From the NCBI RefSeq assembly GCF_009765995.1, contig NZ_LMUI01000027.1, positions 1 to 45,008 on the forward strand: a DNA stretch of 45,008 nucleotides, written 5' to 3'. The notes beneath the pieces were generated by a model. It did no database searches and was not told the origin of the DNA. It saw nothing but the letters and a program-made list of their open reading frames with translations. Made by a program: the position numbers and the translations under genes. Source of the stretch: Methylocapsa sp. S129. Its GTDB lineage: Bacteria > Pseudomonadota > Alphaproteobacteria > Rhizobiales > Beijerinckiaceae. This document shows, one piece after another, positions 8,070-18,630 of this stretch. Each line of letters begins with the position of its first letter. The first letter of the stretch is position 1.

Positions 8070-9377
8070 ATGACTGAATTCTCGCCGCGCGAGATCGTTT
8101 CCGAACTTGACCGTTTTATCGTCGGGCAGCACGACGCCAAGCGCGCCGTCGCGATAGCCCTGCGGAACCGCTGGCGACGTCTCAAATTGCAACCGCCGAT
8201 GCGCGAAGAAGTCATGCCGAAAAATATTCTGATGATCGGCCCGACCGGCTGCGGCAAGACCGAAATATCGCGCCGCCTCGCCAAACTCGCCGGCGCGCCG
8301 TTTCTGAAGGTCGAGGCGACCAAATTCACCGAAGTCGGCTATGTCGGACGTGATGTCGAACAGATCATTCGCGATCTCCTCGAGATCGGCATCGCGCTGG
8401 TCAAGGATAAGAAACGCAAGGACATTGAGGCGAAGGCGCAGCTTGCGGCCGAGGAACGCGTCGTCGACGCTTTGGTCGGCGTCAATGCGTCCGCCACGAC
8501 GCGCGACGCCTTTCGCAAAAAGCTGCGCGCCGGGGAGCTCGACGACAAGGAGATCGAAATCGAGCTCACGCAGGCCAGCCCGAACATGCCGATGTTCGAA
8601 CTGCCCAACATGCCTGGCGCCTCAGTCGGCGCGATATCGATCGGTGACATTTTCGGCAAGGGTTTCGGGCAAAAACCCAAGCTTCGCCGCACCAGCGTGC
8701 GGGACGCGCATGAACCATTGCTCCTCGCCGAGGCCGATAAATTACTCGACCAGGATCAGATCGTCCGCGAGGCGATCCTGGAGGTCGAAAATAACGGCAT
8801 CGTGTTTCTCGACGAGATCGACAAGATCTGCTCGCGCGAGGGACGCGGCGGCGCCGATGTGTCGCGCGAGGGCGTTCAGCGCGACCTCTTGCCGCTGATC
8901 GAGGGGACGACCGTCTCGACCAAGCACGGCTCGGTCAAGACGGATCATATTTTGTTCATCGCCTCTGGCGCTTTCCACGTCTCAAGGCCGTCCGACCTGC
9001 TGCCGGAATTGCAAGGGCGACTGCCGATCAGGGTCGAATTGGCGTCGCTTACCGAGGACGATTTCAAGCGCATTCTGACGGAGACGGAAGCGAGCCTGAT
9101 CAAGCAATATGTCGCGTTGATGCGCACCGAGGGCGTCGAACTCGCCTTCACCGACGATGCGATCAGCGCTCTGGCGCGCGTCGCGGCGTTGGTGAATGGG
9201 ACGGTCGAAAATATCGGCGCGCGGCGCCTGCAAACCGTGATGGAGCGCGTGCTCGACGAAGTGAGTTTTTCGGCACCCGACCGGGCGGGCGAAACGATCG
9301 CGATCGACGCCGCGTTCATCGAGAAAAATGTCGGCGACCTCGCCAAGAACGCCGATCTTAGCCGGTTCATTCTTTAA
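8070..9377 (+). CDS. hslU: HslUV protease ATPase subunit HslU (ClpY)
   Basis: A 435-residue AAA+ unfoldase partner of HslV. Walker A is GPTGCGKT (residues 57-64), the pore loop region is GYVGRDVE, Walker B is GIVFLDEID (about 245-253), and sensor/arginine-finger segments follow ([14 protein letters not shown]). The inserted I-domain lies between about residues 110 and 240. The C-terminus ends LSRFIL, the tail that inserts into HslV and activates it, so both halves of the protease look functional. Cotranscribed with hslV. Confidence 0.97.
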   Translation: MTEFSPREIVSELDRFIVGQHDAKRAVAIALRNRWRRLKLQPPMREEVMPKNILMIGPTGCGKTEISRRLAKLAGAPFLKVEATKFTEVGYVGRDVEQIIRDLLEIGIALVKDKKRKDIEAKAQLAAEERVVDALVGVNASATTRDAFRKKLRAGELDDKEIEIELTQASPNMPMFELPNMPGASVGAISIGDIFGKGFGQKPKLRRTSVRDAHEPLLLAEADKLLDQDQIVREAILEVENNGIVFLDEIDKICSREGRGGADVSREGVQRDLLPLIEGTTVSTKHGSVKTDHILFIASGAFHVSRPSDLLPELQGRLPIRVELASLTEDDFKRILTETEASLIKQYVALMRTEGVELAFTDDAISALARVAALVNGTVENIGARRLQTVMERVLDEVSFSAPDRAGETIAIDAAFIEKNVGDLAKNADLSRFIL

Positions 9378-9477
9378 CGGGTGGAGATTTCAAAGACCGG
9401 GCGCGAACGCCAAGCTTGCGTCATAAAGCGCGCGTTGCGATAAGGCGGCTCCGCTTTATAGAGGATTCAGAGGCGAT

Positions 9478-10512
9478 ATGGCGCAATTCCCGGAGCTGGT
9501 TTTTTCTGGCGTGCAGCCGACCGGCAACCTGCACCTTGGCAATTATCTCGGCGCGCTCAAGCGTTTCGTCGAGATGCAGGCGACTCATTCTTGTCTCTAT
9601 TGCGTCGTCGATCTGCACGCGATGACGATGCCGCATGATCCTGAGCAATTGCGCCAAAACACCCGCGCCGTGACTGCGGCCTTTCTGGCCTGCGGCATCG
9701 ACGCCAAAAAGAACATCGTCTTCAATCAGAGCCGGGTTTCCGAACATGCGGAACTCGCTTGGGCGCTGGATTGCGTCGCGCGCCTCGGCTGGCTCAACCG
9801 CATGACCCAGTTCAAGGAAAAGGCGGGCAAGGATCGCGAGAACGCTTCGGTCGGGCTCTACAATTACCCCGTCCTGATGGCGGCCGACATTCTCGTCTAT
9901 CGCGCGACCCATGTGCCTGTTGGCGACGACCAGAAGCAGCATCTGGAGCTCGCCCGCGACATCGCGCAAAAATTCAACAACGATTTCGACGCTTCGATTG
10001 CCGCCCATGGCCATGGCGACGCTTTCTTTCCACTGCCCGAACCGTTGATCCAGGGCCCGGCGACGCGCGTTATGAGTCTGCGCGACGGCACAAAGAAAAT
10101 GTCGAAGTCGGACCCGTCGGAATACGCCCATATCGCCTTGACCGACGATGCCGACACGATCGTCCAGAAAATCCGCAAGGCCAAGACCGACGCCGAGCCA
10201 CTGCCGGGCGAGGTCGGCGGTCTTGCCGGACGCCCCGAAGCGGACAATCTCGTGGGCATATTCGCCGCGCTTGGCGACGAGACCAAAGCCGATGTTCTGA
10301 GCCGTTTCGCGGGAAGCCAGTTCTCAGGTTTCAAGAACGCGCTCGCCGACCTGACCGTCGCCAAGCTCGGACCGATCCGCGCTGAAATCATTCGGCTGAA
10401 CGGCGACGATGCCTATGTAGACAGCGTGCTGGCCGAGGGCGCAGAGAAGGCGCGGGCGATCGCACGGCCGAATATGGACGCGGTGAAGGATGTGCTGGGA
10501 CTGATCCGGTAG
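9478..10512 (+). CDS. trpS: tryptophanyl-tRNA synthetase TrpS
   Basis: A 344-residue class I aminoacyl-tRNA synthetase that charges tRNA-Trp. The HIGH-type motif is HLGN (residues 19-22, in [14 protein letters not shown]) and KMSKS is at 207-211. The PVLMAADIL and [18 protein letters not shown] blocks of the bacterial TrpS family are intact. The ATG at 9478 has GAGGCG just upstream. It lies 100 bases after hslU on the same strand and is convergent with mnmG. The gap before it contains an imperfect palindrome (about 9442-9461) with no clear role. Confidence 0.97.
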   Translation: MAQFPELVFSGVQPTGNLHLGNYLGALKRFVEMQATHSCLYCVVDLHAMTMPHDPEQLRQNTRAVTAAFLACGIDAKKNIVFNQSRVSEHAELAWALDCVARLGWLNRMTQFKEKAGKDRENASVGLYNYPVLMAADILVYRATHVPVGDDQKQHLELARDIAQKFNNDFDASIAAHGHGDAFFPLPEPLIQGPATRVMSLRDGTKKMSKSDPSEYAHIALTDDADTIVQKIRKAKTDAEPLPGEVGGLAGRPEADNLVGIFAALGDETKADVLSRFAGSQFSGFKNALADLTVAKLGPIRAEIIRLNGDDAYVDSVLAEGAEKARAIARPNMDAVKDVLGLIR

Positions 10513-10583
10513 GAGATGGATTGCCCCGCCAGCGTCCAGTTTACTCCCGCGAATCGAACGTTATCAGAGATTTGCGGGCCGGT

Positions 10584-12458
10584 TTAGTTTCGCGCCCCAC
10601 CTGCCTTAAACGGACGGGTTCGGCGCGCATGCGCCGTCACCAAGGCGAGCGCGGCCGGCGTCATGCCCTCGATGCGCCCGGCCTGGCCGATATTGCTCGG
10701 CTTTACCGTCAGGAATTTCTGCCGCAACTCGTTGGAAAGGCCTGATATGCCGGCATAATCGAGATCGGCGGGGATCGCGACCGACTCGCTGCGGCGGAAG
10801 CGCGCGACGTCTTCGTCCTGCCGGTCGAGATAGACGGAATATTTGGCGTCGGCCTCCAGCCGGGCGGCGATATGAGGCTCGAACAACCCAAGTTCCGGCC
10901 AAACCTTGGCCAGTTCGACAAGCGTGAATTCCGGCTGCGCCGCAAGCTCGAAGGCGCTGCGGCGCGCGCCGTCCTGATTCACAATCAATCCATATTCGCG
11001 CAGCTTGGATGGCGTCGCGACGCAAGCGGTCATGCGCGCGCGCGCCTCGCGCAAGCTCTTGGCCTTGGCCTGATAACGGGCGGCGCGATCGGCGCCGACG
11101 CAACCAAGATCGACGCCCTTGTTCGTCAGCCGCTCATCCGCATTATCGGCGCGCAGCGACAAGCGGTATTCGGCGCGCGAGGTGAAGATGCGATAAGGCT
11201 CGGTGACGCCCTTGGTCGTCAGATCGTCGATCATCACGCCGAGATAGGATTCAGCGCGGTCGAATACGCAGGCCTCCCCGCCCCCGGCCGATTTTGCCGC
11301 GTTCAGCCCGGCGACAAGGCCTTGCGCGCCGGCTTCTTCGTAGCCGGTTGTGCCGTTGATCTGCCCCGCCAGGAATAGCCCCCGGACGCGCCGCGTCTCC
11401 AGCGTCAATTCGAGCTCTCGGGGATCGACGTAGTCATATTCGATGGCGTAGCCCGGCCGCAGGATGCGCGCCTTTTCGAGGCCTGGAATCGTCTGCAGGA
11501 ACGCCAATTGGACGTCGGCGGGCAGGGAGGTCGAAATGCCGTTGGGGTAAATGGTGGGATCGTCGAGCCCCTCCGGCTCCAGAAAAATCTGATGGCTGTC
11601 GCGGTCGGGAAAGCGGATGACCTTATCTTCGATCGAGGGACAATAGCGTGGGCCGCGCCCGGAAATGGCGCCGGAATAGACGGCGGTCCGATGCGCATTG
11701 TCGCGCACGATGGCGTGCCCGGATTCCGTCGTTCGCGTGATATGGCAGGGGACTTGCGGGGTCGCAATCGCGGCGGTCAGCATGGAAAAGGGCTCGGGCG
11801 GATCGTCGCCCGGCTGCACTTCGAGCGCCGACCAGTCGATGCTCGTCCCGTCGAGGCGCGGCGGCGTCCCGGTCTTGAGGCGGCCCAGCGTGAAGCCCGC
11901 CTGATCCATGCAGAGGGCCAGATCGACGGAAGGCGCATCGCCGACGCGCCCGGCCGGCGTCCTCTGGTCGCCGAGATGGATGATCCCGCGCAGAAAGGTG
12001 CCGGTCGTTATCACGAGCGCGCGGCATTCGAGGACGCGTCCGTCGGCCAGTTCAAGCGAAGAAATCCTACCGCCCGGTGCGAAAAAGCGCTTGGCTTCGG
12101 CTTCGATCACCGTCAGGCTCGGCGTTTTCTGGATCAGCCCCTGCATCGCCTGCCGATAAAGCTTGCGATCGATCTGGGCGCGCGGCCCCTGTACGGCGGG
12201 ACCCTTCCGCCGATTGAGCACGCGAAACTGTATGCCTGCCGAGTCGGCCGCCACGCCCATCAGACCGTCGAGCGCGTCGATCTCGCGCACAAGATGGCCC
12301 TTGCCAAGGCCGCCGATGGCTGGATTGCACGACATCGCGCCGACCGTCTCGAAACGCTGCGTCACGAGCGCGGTCGCGGCGCCCATGCGTGCGGCGGCCG
12401 CCGCTGCTTCGCAGCCCGCGTGCCCTCCGCCAATGACAATCACATCGAAACCGGTCAT
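10584..12458 (-). CDS. mnmG: tRNA 5-carboxymethylaminomethyluridine modification FAD enzyme MnmG (GidA)
   Basis: A 624-residue FAD protein that, with MnmE, modifies the wobble uridine (U34) of several tRNAs. The FAD-binding [10 protein letters not shown] motif is at residues 10-19, followed by the family segment [14 protein letters not shown] and the central [11 protein letters not shown] block. The C-terminal helical MnmE-binding domain is present ([14 protein letters not shown]). The start at 12458 has AGAGGA at ribosome-site distance; the open frame continues 21 codons upstream without similarity. It follows mnmE by 78 bases. In most relatives rsmG would come next, but here mnmG runs into the convergent trpS. 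Confidence 0.96.
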   Translation of the reverse strand: MTGFDVIVIGGGHAGCEAAAAAARMGAATALVTQRFETVGAMSCNPAIGGLGKGHLVREIDALDGLMGVAADSAGIQFRVLNRRKGPAVQGPRAQIDRKLYRQAMQGLIQKTPSLTVIEAEAKRFFAPGGRISSLELADGRVLECRALVITTGTFLRGIIHLGDQRTPAGRVGDAPSVDLALCMDQAGFTLGRLKTGTPPRLDGTSIDWSALEVQPGDDPPEPFSMLTAAIATPQVPCHITRTTESGHAIVRDNAHRTAVYSGAISGRGPRYCPSIEDKVIRFPDRDSHQIFLEPEGLDDPTIYPNGISTSLPADVQLAFLQTIPGLEKARILRPGYAIEYDYVDPRELELTLETRRVRGLFLAGQINGTTGYEEAGAQGLVAGLNAAKSAGGGEACVFDRAESYLGVMIDDLTTKGVTEPYRIFTSRAEYRLSLRADNADERLTNKGVDLGCVGADRAARYQAKAKSLREARARMTACVATPSKLREYGLIVNQDGARRSAFELAAQPEFTLVELAKVWPELGLFEPHIAARLEADAKYSVYLDRQDEDVARFRRSESVAIPADLDYAGISGLSNELRQKFLTVKPSNIGQAGRIEGMTPAALALVTAHARRTRPFKAGGARN

Positions 12459-12536
12459 GTTCCTCTTCCGGCCCGCATTACCCGCGGGCAGGTCGCGCAT
12501 CAACTGTCGCGAACGCGCCAAATAGGCCCGTCGTCG

Positions 12537-13880
12537 TCACTTGCCAATACAAAGCCGCGAAAAAATAGCGCCTAGCACTTCTTCGACATCAATGCGCCCG
12601 GCGATCCGCTCTAGCGCGCGCGCGGCCAGGCGCAGGTCTTCGGCGATGAATTCGAGCGCCGCGTTTTGCGGAGCGCGTAAGCGCTCAAGATGGGCCAGCG
12701 CCTCTTCGAACGCCAGCCGATGCCGAGTCAAAGCGATCAGCGCCGGGCCTTGTCCCGACAGAAGCTCTTCCGCGACATCGGCGACCGCGTCAAGCAGCCG
12801 ATCGATCCCCTGCCCCGTTTTAGCGGAAACAGCGATCGAACCGGATGGAGATTCGGCCTCGCCGAGGTCGATTTTTGTTCGAACCTGCAGAACCGGACGT
12901 CCATCCTCCTTGGGAAAGGGGGCCTCAGCGCGCCCGCCTTCGGTCAACCAGAGCGTCAGGTCGGCCTCATCGGCGCGACGGCGCGCCCGTAAAACGCCCT
13001 CTTTCTCGATCGGATCCTCAGTGTCCCTGATCCCTGCAGTATCGACCAGATTGACCGGAAATCCGCGCAAATCGAGCTGGATCTCGATCGGGTCGCGTGT
13101 CGTCCCGGGCGTTGCCGATACAATCGACACATCGCGACGCGCGATCGCGTTCATCAGCGTCGATTTCCCTACATTGGGCGGTCCGGCGATAACGACATTG
13201 AACCCGTCGCGCAGACGTTCGCCCGATTGCGCCGAGGCGAGCGTCCGCCCGATCCTTGCGGCAGCCTCGTCGACAAGATCGCGGACATGATGGATCCCCA
13301 AGACGTCGACATCTTCCTGGTCGGAAAAGTCGATCTGCGCTTCGATTTGCGCCGTCGCCTCGACGATCAGCGCACGTATCGCCTCCGATTCGCGGGTCAA
13401 GGCGCCCCCGGCGATCCGCAACGCTTGACGCCGTTGCGCTTGCGTCTGGGCGTCGACGAGATCGGCCAGTCCTTCGACCTGGGAGAGGTCAAGCTTGCCG
13501 TTTTCAAAGGCGCGCAGCGCGAATTCGCCGGGATCGGCGGGGCGCATGTCCGCAAGAAGCGCGAGGGCTTCGATCACCCCGGCCAGAACAGCGCGGCCGC
13601 CCGTGACATGGAGTTCGGCCATGTCCTCGCCAGTATAGGAGCGCGGCGCTGCAAAGCGGATGACAAGGGCGCGGTCCAGTTCTTCGTCGGTCACGGGATG
13701 GCGCAAGGTTTTCAAAGAGACGACACGTTCGGCGGGCAATGGCCCCCGGATCAGCGCCCGGAGGGCATTATCGCAGGCCGATCCAGAGAGACGAATGACG
13801 CTGATCGCCGCGCGCCCAACGCCGCTGGCAGGCGCAAAGATGGTGTCCCGAAAACCCGGTATCGCGGATCGCGCTGCCAA
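12537..13880 (-). CDS. mnmE: tRNA modification GTPase MnmE (TrmE)
   Basis: A 447-residue GTPase partner of MnmG. The N-terminal tetrahydrofolate-binding domain (DTIFAPASGVGRAAISVIRLSG) is followed by a helical domain and the inserted G domain: G1 GPPNVGKS (233-240), G2 TTRD (260-263), G3 DTAG (280-283). G4 reads TKID (335-338) instead of the usual NKxD. The C-terminal C-I-G-K (residues 444-447, C444) is the family signature. No ATG lies near the expected N-terminus: I use the TTG at 13880, with CGGGGAC upstream, but the frame is open for 15 codons above it, so the start is uncertain by several codons. Confidence 0.94.
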   Translation of the reverse strand: MAARSAIPGFRDTIFAPASGVGRAAISVIRLSGSACDNALRALIRGPLPAERVVSLKTLRHPVTDEELDRALVIRFAAPRSYTGEDMAELHVTGGRAVLAGVIEALALLADMRPADPGEFALRAFENGKLDLSQVEGLADLVDAQTQAQRRQALRIAGGALTRESEAIRALIVEATAQIEAQIDFSDQEDVDVLGIHHVRDLVDEAAARIGRTLASAQSGERLRDGFNVVIAGPPNVGKSTLMNAIARRDVSIVSATPGTTRDPIEIQLDLRGFPVNLVDTAGIRDTEDPIEKEGVLRARRRADEADLTLWLTEGGRAEAPFPKEDGRPVLQVRTKIDLGEAESPSGSIAVSAKTGQGIDRLLDAVADVAEELLSGQGPALIALTRHRLAFEEALAHLERLRAPQNAALEFIAEDLRLAARALERIAGRIDVEEVLGAIFSRLCIGK

Positions 13881-13988
13881 AATGTCCCCGGCGCTGCTGA
13901 CGAAAAGATGGTCGGCCGAGTTCTAGGACGGGCTTAGGGCGCCATGCAATCGGCGGGCGCCGCCGCGCTGGAGTTTACGCGTTGTTGC

Positions 13989-14011
13989 ATAGTCTTCCTG
14001 TCGACTATATG
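13989..14011 (+). promoter_or_regulatory. dyad overlapping a possible cysD promoter
   Basis: ATAGTC (13989-13994), eight bases, GACTAT (14003-14008) is a perfect 6-base dyad overlapping a TATATG -10-like hexamer (14006-14011), about 33 bases before the cysD start. The layout is what a repressor or activator site for a sulfur-responsive regulator would look like. The regulator is not identifiable, and a dyad this short can occur by chance. Confidence 0.35.
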
Positions 14012-14043
14012 TAGCGCGCTCTCCATCATCGAGCTCATCCCTC

Positions 14044-14952
14044 ATGTCCGCAAGTTTGCCGCCTCACCTGCGTCGCCTCGAATCGGAGGCAATTCACATC
14101 ATGCGTGAGGTAGTTGCCGAATTTAGCGCTCCAGTTATGCTATATTCGATCGGCAAGGATTCCAGCGCGATGCTGCATGTCGCGCTCAAAGCCTTCCATC
14201 CCGCCCCGCCACCGTTCCCGTTCCTGCATGTCGACACGACCTGGAAGTTTCGCGAAATGATCGGGTTTCGCGACGCGACAGCCAAACGCCTTGGCTTGAA
14301 CCTGATCGTTCACGTCAATCAGGACGGCGTCGCGCGGGGCATTTCGCCTGTCGCGTCGGGGTCCGCCCTGCATACCCAGGTCATGAAGACCGAAGGACTG
14401 CGCCAGGCGCTCGATACGGGGAAATTCGACGCGGCGTTCGGCGGCGCCAGGCGCGACGAGGAAAAGAGCCGCGCCAAGGAGCGGATTTTCTCGCACCGTT
14501 CGGCCGCTCACGCCTGGGACCCGCGCAACCAGCGGCCCGAGCTTTGGCGCCTGTTCAATACGCGCATCCGCGCTGGAGAATCGATGCGCGTCTTTCCGCT
14601 CTCCAACTGGACCGAGCTCGACGTTTGGGAATATGTGCGGGCGGAGCAGATTCCCGTGGTGCCGCTCTATTTCGCCAAGGAGCGCCCCGTCGTCGAGCGC
14701 GACGGGACGCTGATCATGGTCGATGACGACCGCTTTCCTCTCTTACCGGGCGAAAAGCCACAAATGCGCCGCGTCCGCTTCCGCACGCTCGGCTGCTATC
14801 CCCTGACCGGCGCTATAGAGTCGGATGCCGAGACCCTCGACGAAGTGATTGATGAAATGCGCGCTTCGACGACCTCCGAGCGCCAGGGGCGCCTCATCGA
14901 CCAGGACGAAACGGGCTCGATGGAGAAGAAAAAGCGCGAGGGATATTTCTGA
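14044..14952 (+). CDS. cysD: sulfate adenylyltransferase small subunit CysD
   Basis: A 302-residue ATP sulfurylase subunit of the PAPS-reductase/N-type ATP pyrophosphatase fold. The PP-loop is SIGKDS (residues 35-40), and [16 protein letters not shown] and [15 protein letters not shown] are diagnostic family blocks. With the GTPase CysN it forms adenosine 5'-phosphosulfate from sulfate and ATP, the entry step of sulfate assimilation. The stop overlaps the cysNC start by one base (TGATG), indicating translational coupling. It is divergent from mnmE. Confidence 0.97.
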   Translation: MSASLPPHLRRLESEAIHIMREVVAEFSAPVMLYSIGKDSSAMLHVALKAFHPAPPPFPFLHVDTTWKFREMIGFRDATAKRLGLNLIVHVNQDGVARGISPVASGSALHTQVMKTEGLRQALDTGKFDAAFGGARRDEEKSRAKERIFSHRSAAHAWDPRNQRPELWRLFNTRIRAGESMRVFPLSNWTELDVWEYVRAEQIPVVPLYFAKERPVVERDGTLIMVDDDRFPLLPGEKPQMRRVRFRTLGCYPLTGAIESDAETLDEVIDEMRASTTSERQGRLIDQDETGSMEKKKREGYF

Positions 14953-16823
14953 TGGCCGAAGATTTGCGCCCGGCGGCGTTACCGACCCTTCGTCTGCTCA
15001 CCTGCGGTTCGGTCGACGACGGCAAATCGACGCTGATTGGCCGCCTGCTCTTCGAGCAGCAATTGATCTTCGACGATCAGCTTTCCGCCTTGAAACGCGA
15101 TTCGAAGAAGCATGGCACGACCGGCGAGGACATCGATTTCGCCTTGCTCGTCGACGGTCTCGAGGCCGAGCGCGAGCAGGGAATCACCATCGATGTCGCT
15201 TATCGTTATTTCGCGACCCCGGCGCGGTCCTTCGTTGTCGCCGACACGCCCGGCCACGAACAATACACGCGCAATATGGCGACGGGCGCGTCCAACGCCG
15301 ATCTCGCCGTCATCCTGGTCGATGCGCGCAAGGGCCTGCTGACGCAGACCTTCCGCCATTCCTATATCGTGTCCCTGCTCGGCATTCGCCATGTCGTGCT
15401 GGCGATCAACAAGATCGACCTCGTCGATTTCGATGAATCGACGTTTCGCGCTATCGCCGCGAGCTTTATGGAATTCGCCAAGCCCCTCGGATTCCGTTCG
15501 ATCGCGCCGATTCCGATCTCGGCGCGGTTCGGCGACAATGTCTCGGCGCGCAGCGAAAGGACGCCCTGGTTCGAGGGCCCCCATTTGCTCCATCATCTCG
15601 AGCGGATCCAGGTCGACGAGGACCGCCGTCTCGCGCCGTTCCGTTTTCCCGTGCAATGGGTCAATCGGCCGCATCTAGACTTTCGCGGCTTTGCCGGCAC
15701 GATCGCCAGCGGTCAGGTTAAAGCGGGCGATGACATTGTCGTCGCTTCCTCCGGCCGTCTCAGCAAAGTCACGCGCGTCATTTCCGCCGATGGCGACGCT
15801 GAAGAAGCGGGCGCGGGCGAAGCCGTGACGCTGGCGATCGCCGATGAGATCGATATCGCGCGCGGCGATGTCCTGACGCACCCTGACAACAGACCCGAAG
15901 TCGCCGATCAATTCGCCGCCCATGTCATCTGGATGAGCGAGGAGCCGCTGCTGCCGGGCCGCTCCTATCTCATGAAGATCGGCGCCAAGACGACGCCGGC
16001 GGCAGTCACCGAACTGCGGCATAGGATCGACGTCAACACGCTCGACAAACTGGCGGGCAAAACGCTGTCGCTCAATGAAGTGGGCTTTTGCAATCTGGCG
16101 ACGACGATGCCGATCGCTTTCGATCCCTATGCGGACAATCGCGAAACCGGAGCGTTCATTCTCATCGACCGCTCCACCAATGAAACGGCGGCGGCGGGCA
16201 TGATCGCCCATGGCCTACGCCGCGCGACCAATGTCCACCGCCAGGATTTGAGCGTCAGCCGGGAGGCGCGCGCGCGGCTCAAACATCAGCGCCCTGCGGT
16301 TCTTTGGTTCACGGGGCTTTCCGGCGCGGGCAAGTCCGTCATCGCCAATCTGGTCGAAGCGCAATTGCACGCGCGTGGCGCGCATACGCTGATGCTCGAT
16401 GGCGATAATGTGCGCCACGGGCTTAACAAGGATCTGGGATTTACAGCGGTCGACCGCGTCGAGAACATTCGCCGCGTTGGAGAGGTGGCGCGCCTCATGA
16501 CCGACGCGGGCCTCATCGTCCTCTGCTCGTTTATCTCGCCGTTTCGGGCGGAGCGCGCTTTGGTGCGCGACCTGGCGGCGCCAAGCGAATTCCTGGAAAT
16601 ATTCGTCGACGCGCCGCTGGCGACCGTGATCGCCCGCGACCCTAAAGGGCTCTACAAGCGCGCCCTGGCGGGAGAGATCAAAAACTTTACCGGCGTCGAC
16701 CAGCCCTACGAATCCCCTGAAAACGCCGATATCGTTCTCAAATCGGCGCTTGAGACGCCGGATGCGCTCGCCAGCCAGGTCATCGGCGAACTTGAGGCGC
16801 GCGGCTTCATCACCCGCCTCTGA
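14952..16823 (+). CDS. cysNC: bifunctional sulfate adenylyltransferase GTPase / APS kinase CysNC
   Basis: A 623-residue fusion. Residues 1-430 are the CysN GTPase subunit: G1 GSVDDGKS (19-26), G3 DTPGH (98-102), G4 NKID (153-156), then EF-Tu-like beta domains. Residues from about 440 are an APS kinase (CysC): P-loop GLSGAGKS (455-462), [15 protein letters not shown] (483-497) and [11 protein letters not shown] near the end. The kinase serine region [10 protein letters not shown] is intact. The product makes PAPS directly, as in the rhizobial NodQ-type fusions. No PAPS/APS reductase or sulfite reductase gene is nearby, so the downstream sulfur steps are encoded elsewhere. Confidence 0.96.
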   Translation: MAEDLRPAALPTLRLLTCGSVDDGKSTLIGRLLFEQQLIFDDQLSALKRDSKKHGTTGEDIDFALLVDGLEAEREQGITIDVAYRYFATPARSFVVADTPGHEQYTRNMATGASNADLAVILVDARKGLLTQTFRHSYIVSLLGIRHVVLAINKIDLVDFDESTFRAIAASFMEFAKPLGFRSIAPIPISARFGDNVSARSERTPWFEGPHLLHHLERIQVDEDRRLAPFRFPVQWVNRPHLDFRGFAGTIASGQVKAGDDIVVASSGRLSKVTRVISADGDAEEAGAGEAVTLAIADEIDIARGDVLTHPDNRPEVADQFAAHVIWMSEEPLLPGRSYLMKIGAKTTPAAVTELRHRIDVNTLDKLAGKTLSLNEVGFCNLATTMPIAFDPYADNRETGAFILIDRSTNETAAAGMIAHGLRRATNVHRQDLSVSREARARLKHQRPAVLWFTGLSGAGKSVIANLVEAQLHARGAHTLMLDGDNVRHGLNKDLGFTAVDRVENIRRVGEVARLMTDAGLIVLCSFISPFRAERALVRDLAAPSEFLEIFVDAPLATVIARDPKGLYKRALAGEIKNFTGVDQPYESPENADIVLKSALETPDALASQVIGELEARGFITRL

Positions 16824-16980
16824 CCCTTCGGCAAACGCGCGCGCTTCTCAAAGGCATTGCGCAGATCAGAAAAACGCGCTTCGATGGCGAAAGCCAACCG
16901 AGCCCTTGTCGCCTGATCGCCAAACGCCTTGGCGGCGGCTTTGGCTTTGCTCCGGCGCTACGCGATCAAAGGGGAGTTGC

Positions 16981-18570
16981 ATGAAAGCCATCACGTTCGC
17001 GGGCCTTGGCCTTGCCGCATTGTTGTTCGGCTCCACGGCCGTGGAGGCCAAGACCTTGGTCTATTGCTCGGAAGGAAGTCCTGAGAATTTCACGCCGGCG
17101 ATCAACACCACCGGCACCAGCTTCGACGCAGCCCGCCCGGTTTACAACCGATTGACCGAGTTCAAACGCGGCACCACGATCGTCGGCCCCGGCCTCGCAG
17201 AAAGCTGGGATATCAGCGATGGCGGCAAGACCATCGTTTTTCACCTACGCAAAGGCGTCAAATTTCATTCGGTGAAGGATTTCAAACCGACGCGCGACTT
17301 CAACGCCGATGACGTGCTGTTCTCCTTCAACCGCCAGTGGAAGCCGGACAGCCCCTATTTCAAAATTTCGGGCGGCAAATATGACTATTTTAACGACATG
17401 GATATGCCCTCGCTCCTCGACACGATCGAGAAGAAAGACGATTACACGATCGTCATGAAACTGAAGACGGCGAATGTCGCGATCCTCGCCAATCTCGCGA
17501 TGGATTTCGCCTCGATCGCCTCGGCGGAATATGCCGATTTCCTGCTGAAGAAAGGCACGCCCGAACAATTCGATCAGGTGCCCGTCGGCACCGGCCCCTT
17601 CTCTTTCGTCGCCTATCAGAAGGACGCGGTCATCCGCTTCAAAGCCAACAAGGATTATTGGGGCGAGAAACCGCTGGTTGACGATCTGGTCTATGCGATC
17701 ACGCCCGACGCCACGGCGCGCTACGCCAAGCTGAAGGCCGGCGAATGCCACATTAACGCCTATCCGCGACCTGCCGACCTTCCGGAAATGCAGAAGGATT
17801 CGTCGCTGAAAGTGATCAGCGCTTCGGGCCTCAACATCGCCTTCTGGGCCTTCAATACGACCAAGCCGCCCTTCGACAAGAAGGAAGTCCGGCAGGCGCT
17901 GACCATGGCGATCGACAAAGACGCGATTATCAAAGACGTCTATCTCGGCGCGGGCCAGCCAGCGAAGACGCTGATCCCCTCCACCATGTGGTCCTATAAC
18001 GACAAGATCGTCGACTATCCCTACGATCCCGAAAAGGCCAAGGCGGCGCTGAAGGCGGCGGGCGTGACGACGCCGCTCGACATCGATCTCTGGTATATGC
18101 CGGTGCAGCGCCCCTATAATCCTAACGGCAAGCGCATCGGTGAGATGATGCAGGCGGATCTGGCCAAGATCGGCGTCAACGCCAAGCTCGTCACTTATGA
18201 ATGGGGCGAATATCGCAAGCGCGCGCAGAACGGCGAAGATATTACTGCGCAACTCGGCTGGACTGGCGACAACGGCGATCCCGACAATTTCTTCTTCCTC
18301 GACGGCTGCACCGATGGCAAGCCAGCCTCCAACAACATCCCCAAATGGTGCAATGCCGAGTTCAATGACCTCCTCGTTAAGGCGCGCGTGATTCCGGACC
18401 AGGCTGGGCGCGCCAAGCTTTATGAGCGGATGCAGGAAATCGAGCATGACGAAGCGCCCGAATTCCTGATCGCGCATTCGACCGTGTTCGAGACCATGCG
18501 CGCCAATGTCACGGGCTATAAGCAGAGCCCGCTCGGCACACATACTTTCGAGGGCGTCGACATCCAGTAA
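16981..18570 (+). CDS. dppA: peptide ABC transporter periplasmic substrate-binding protein (DppA-like)
   Basis: A 529-residue family 5 solute-binding protein. The signal peptide spans residues 1-23 (MKAITFAGLGLAALLFG then AVEA), without a lipobox cysteine at the cleavage site, so it should be free in the periplasm. The LVYCSEGSPENFTPAI start of the mature chain, GLAESWDISDGGKTIVFHLRKGVKFH and the C-terminal GYKQSPLGTHTFEGVDI resemble dipeptide-binding DppA. The ATG at 16981 has AGGGGAG upstream. First gene of a five-gene importer plus GMC oxidoreductase unit. The ligand is inferred from family only; related proteins also bind haem, opines or other compounds. Confidence 0.9.
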   Translation: MKAITFAGLGLAALLFGSTAVEAKTLVYCSEGSPENFTPAINTTGTSFDAARPVYNRLTEFKRGTTIVGPGLAESWDISDGGKTIVFHLRKGVKFHSVKDFKPTRDFNADDVLFSFNRQWKPDSPYFKISGGKYDYFNDMDMPSLLDTIEKKDDYTIVMKLKTANVAILANLAMDFASIASAEYADFLLKKGTPEQFDQVPVGTGPFSFVAYQKDAVIRFKANKDYWGEKPLVDDLVYAITPDATARYAKLKAGECHINAYPRPADLPEMQKDSSLKVISASGLNIAFWAFNTTKPPFDKKEVRQALTMAIDKDAIIKDVYLGAGQPAKTLIPSTMWSYNDKIVDYPYDPEKAKAALKAAGVTTPLDIDLWYMPVQRPYNPNGKRIGEMMQADLAKIGVNAKLVTYEWGEYRKRAQNGEDITAQLGWTGDNGDPDNFFFLDGCTDGKPASNNIPKWCNAEFNDLLVKARVIPDQAGRAKLYERMQEIEHDEAPEFLIAHSTVFETMRANVTGYKQSPLGTHTFEGVDIQ

Positions 18571-18577
18571 AGGCGTT

Positions 18578-18616
18578 GCGCCGGTCTGTTCTCCGAACAG
18601 GAGAACAGACCGGCGC
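18578..18616 (+). repeat. strong hairpin between dppA and dppB
   Basis: A perfect 16-bp stem (18578-18593 with 18601-18616) with the 7-base loop CGAACAG fills most of the 60-base gap after the binding-protein gene. No T tract follows. Structures at this position commonly protect the 3' end of the upstream mRNA or cause partial termination, so that the binding protein is made in excess over the membrane components. Confidence 0.8.
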
Positions 18617-18630
18617 TCTCGAAATCGCCC

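Noticed and set aside
9442-9461. Imperfect palindrome before trpS as a possible attenuator or T-box
   Set aside because: Loop of only two bases and one mismatch; no T-box features, and T-boxes are not expected in proteobacteria.
11508-12575. Plus-strand open frame opposite mnmG
   Set aside because: Antisense shadow of a highly conserved gene.
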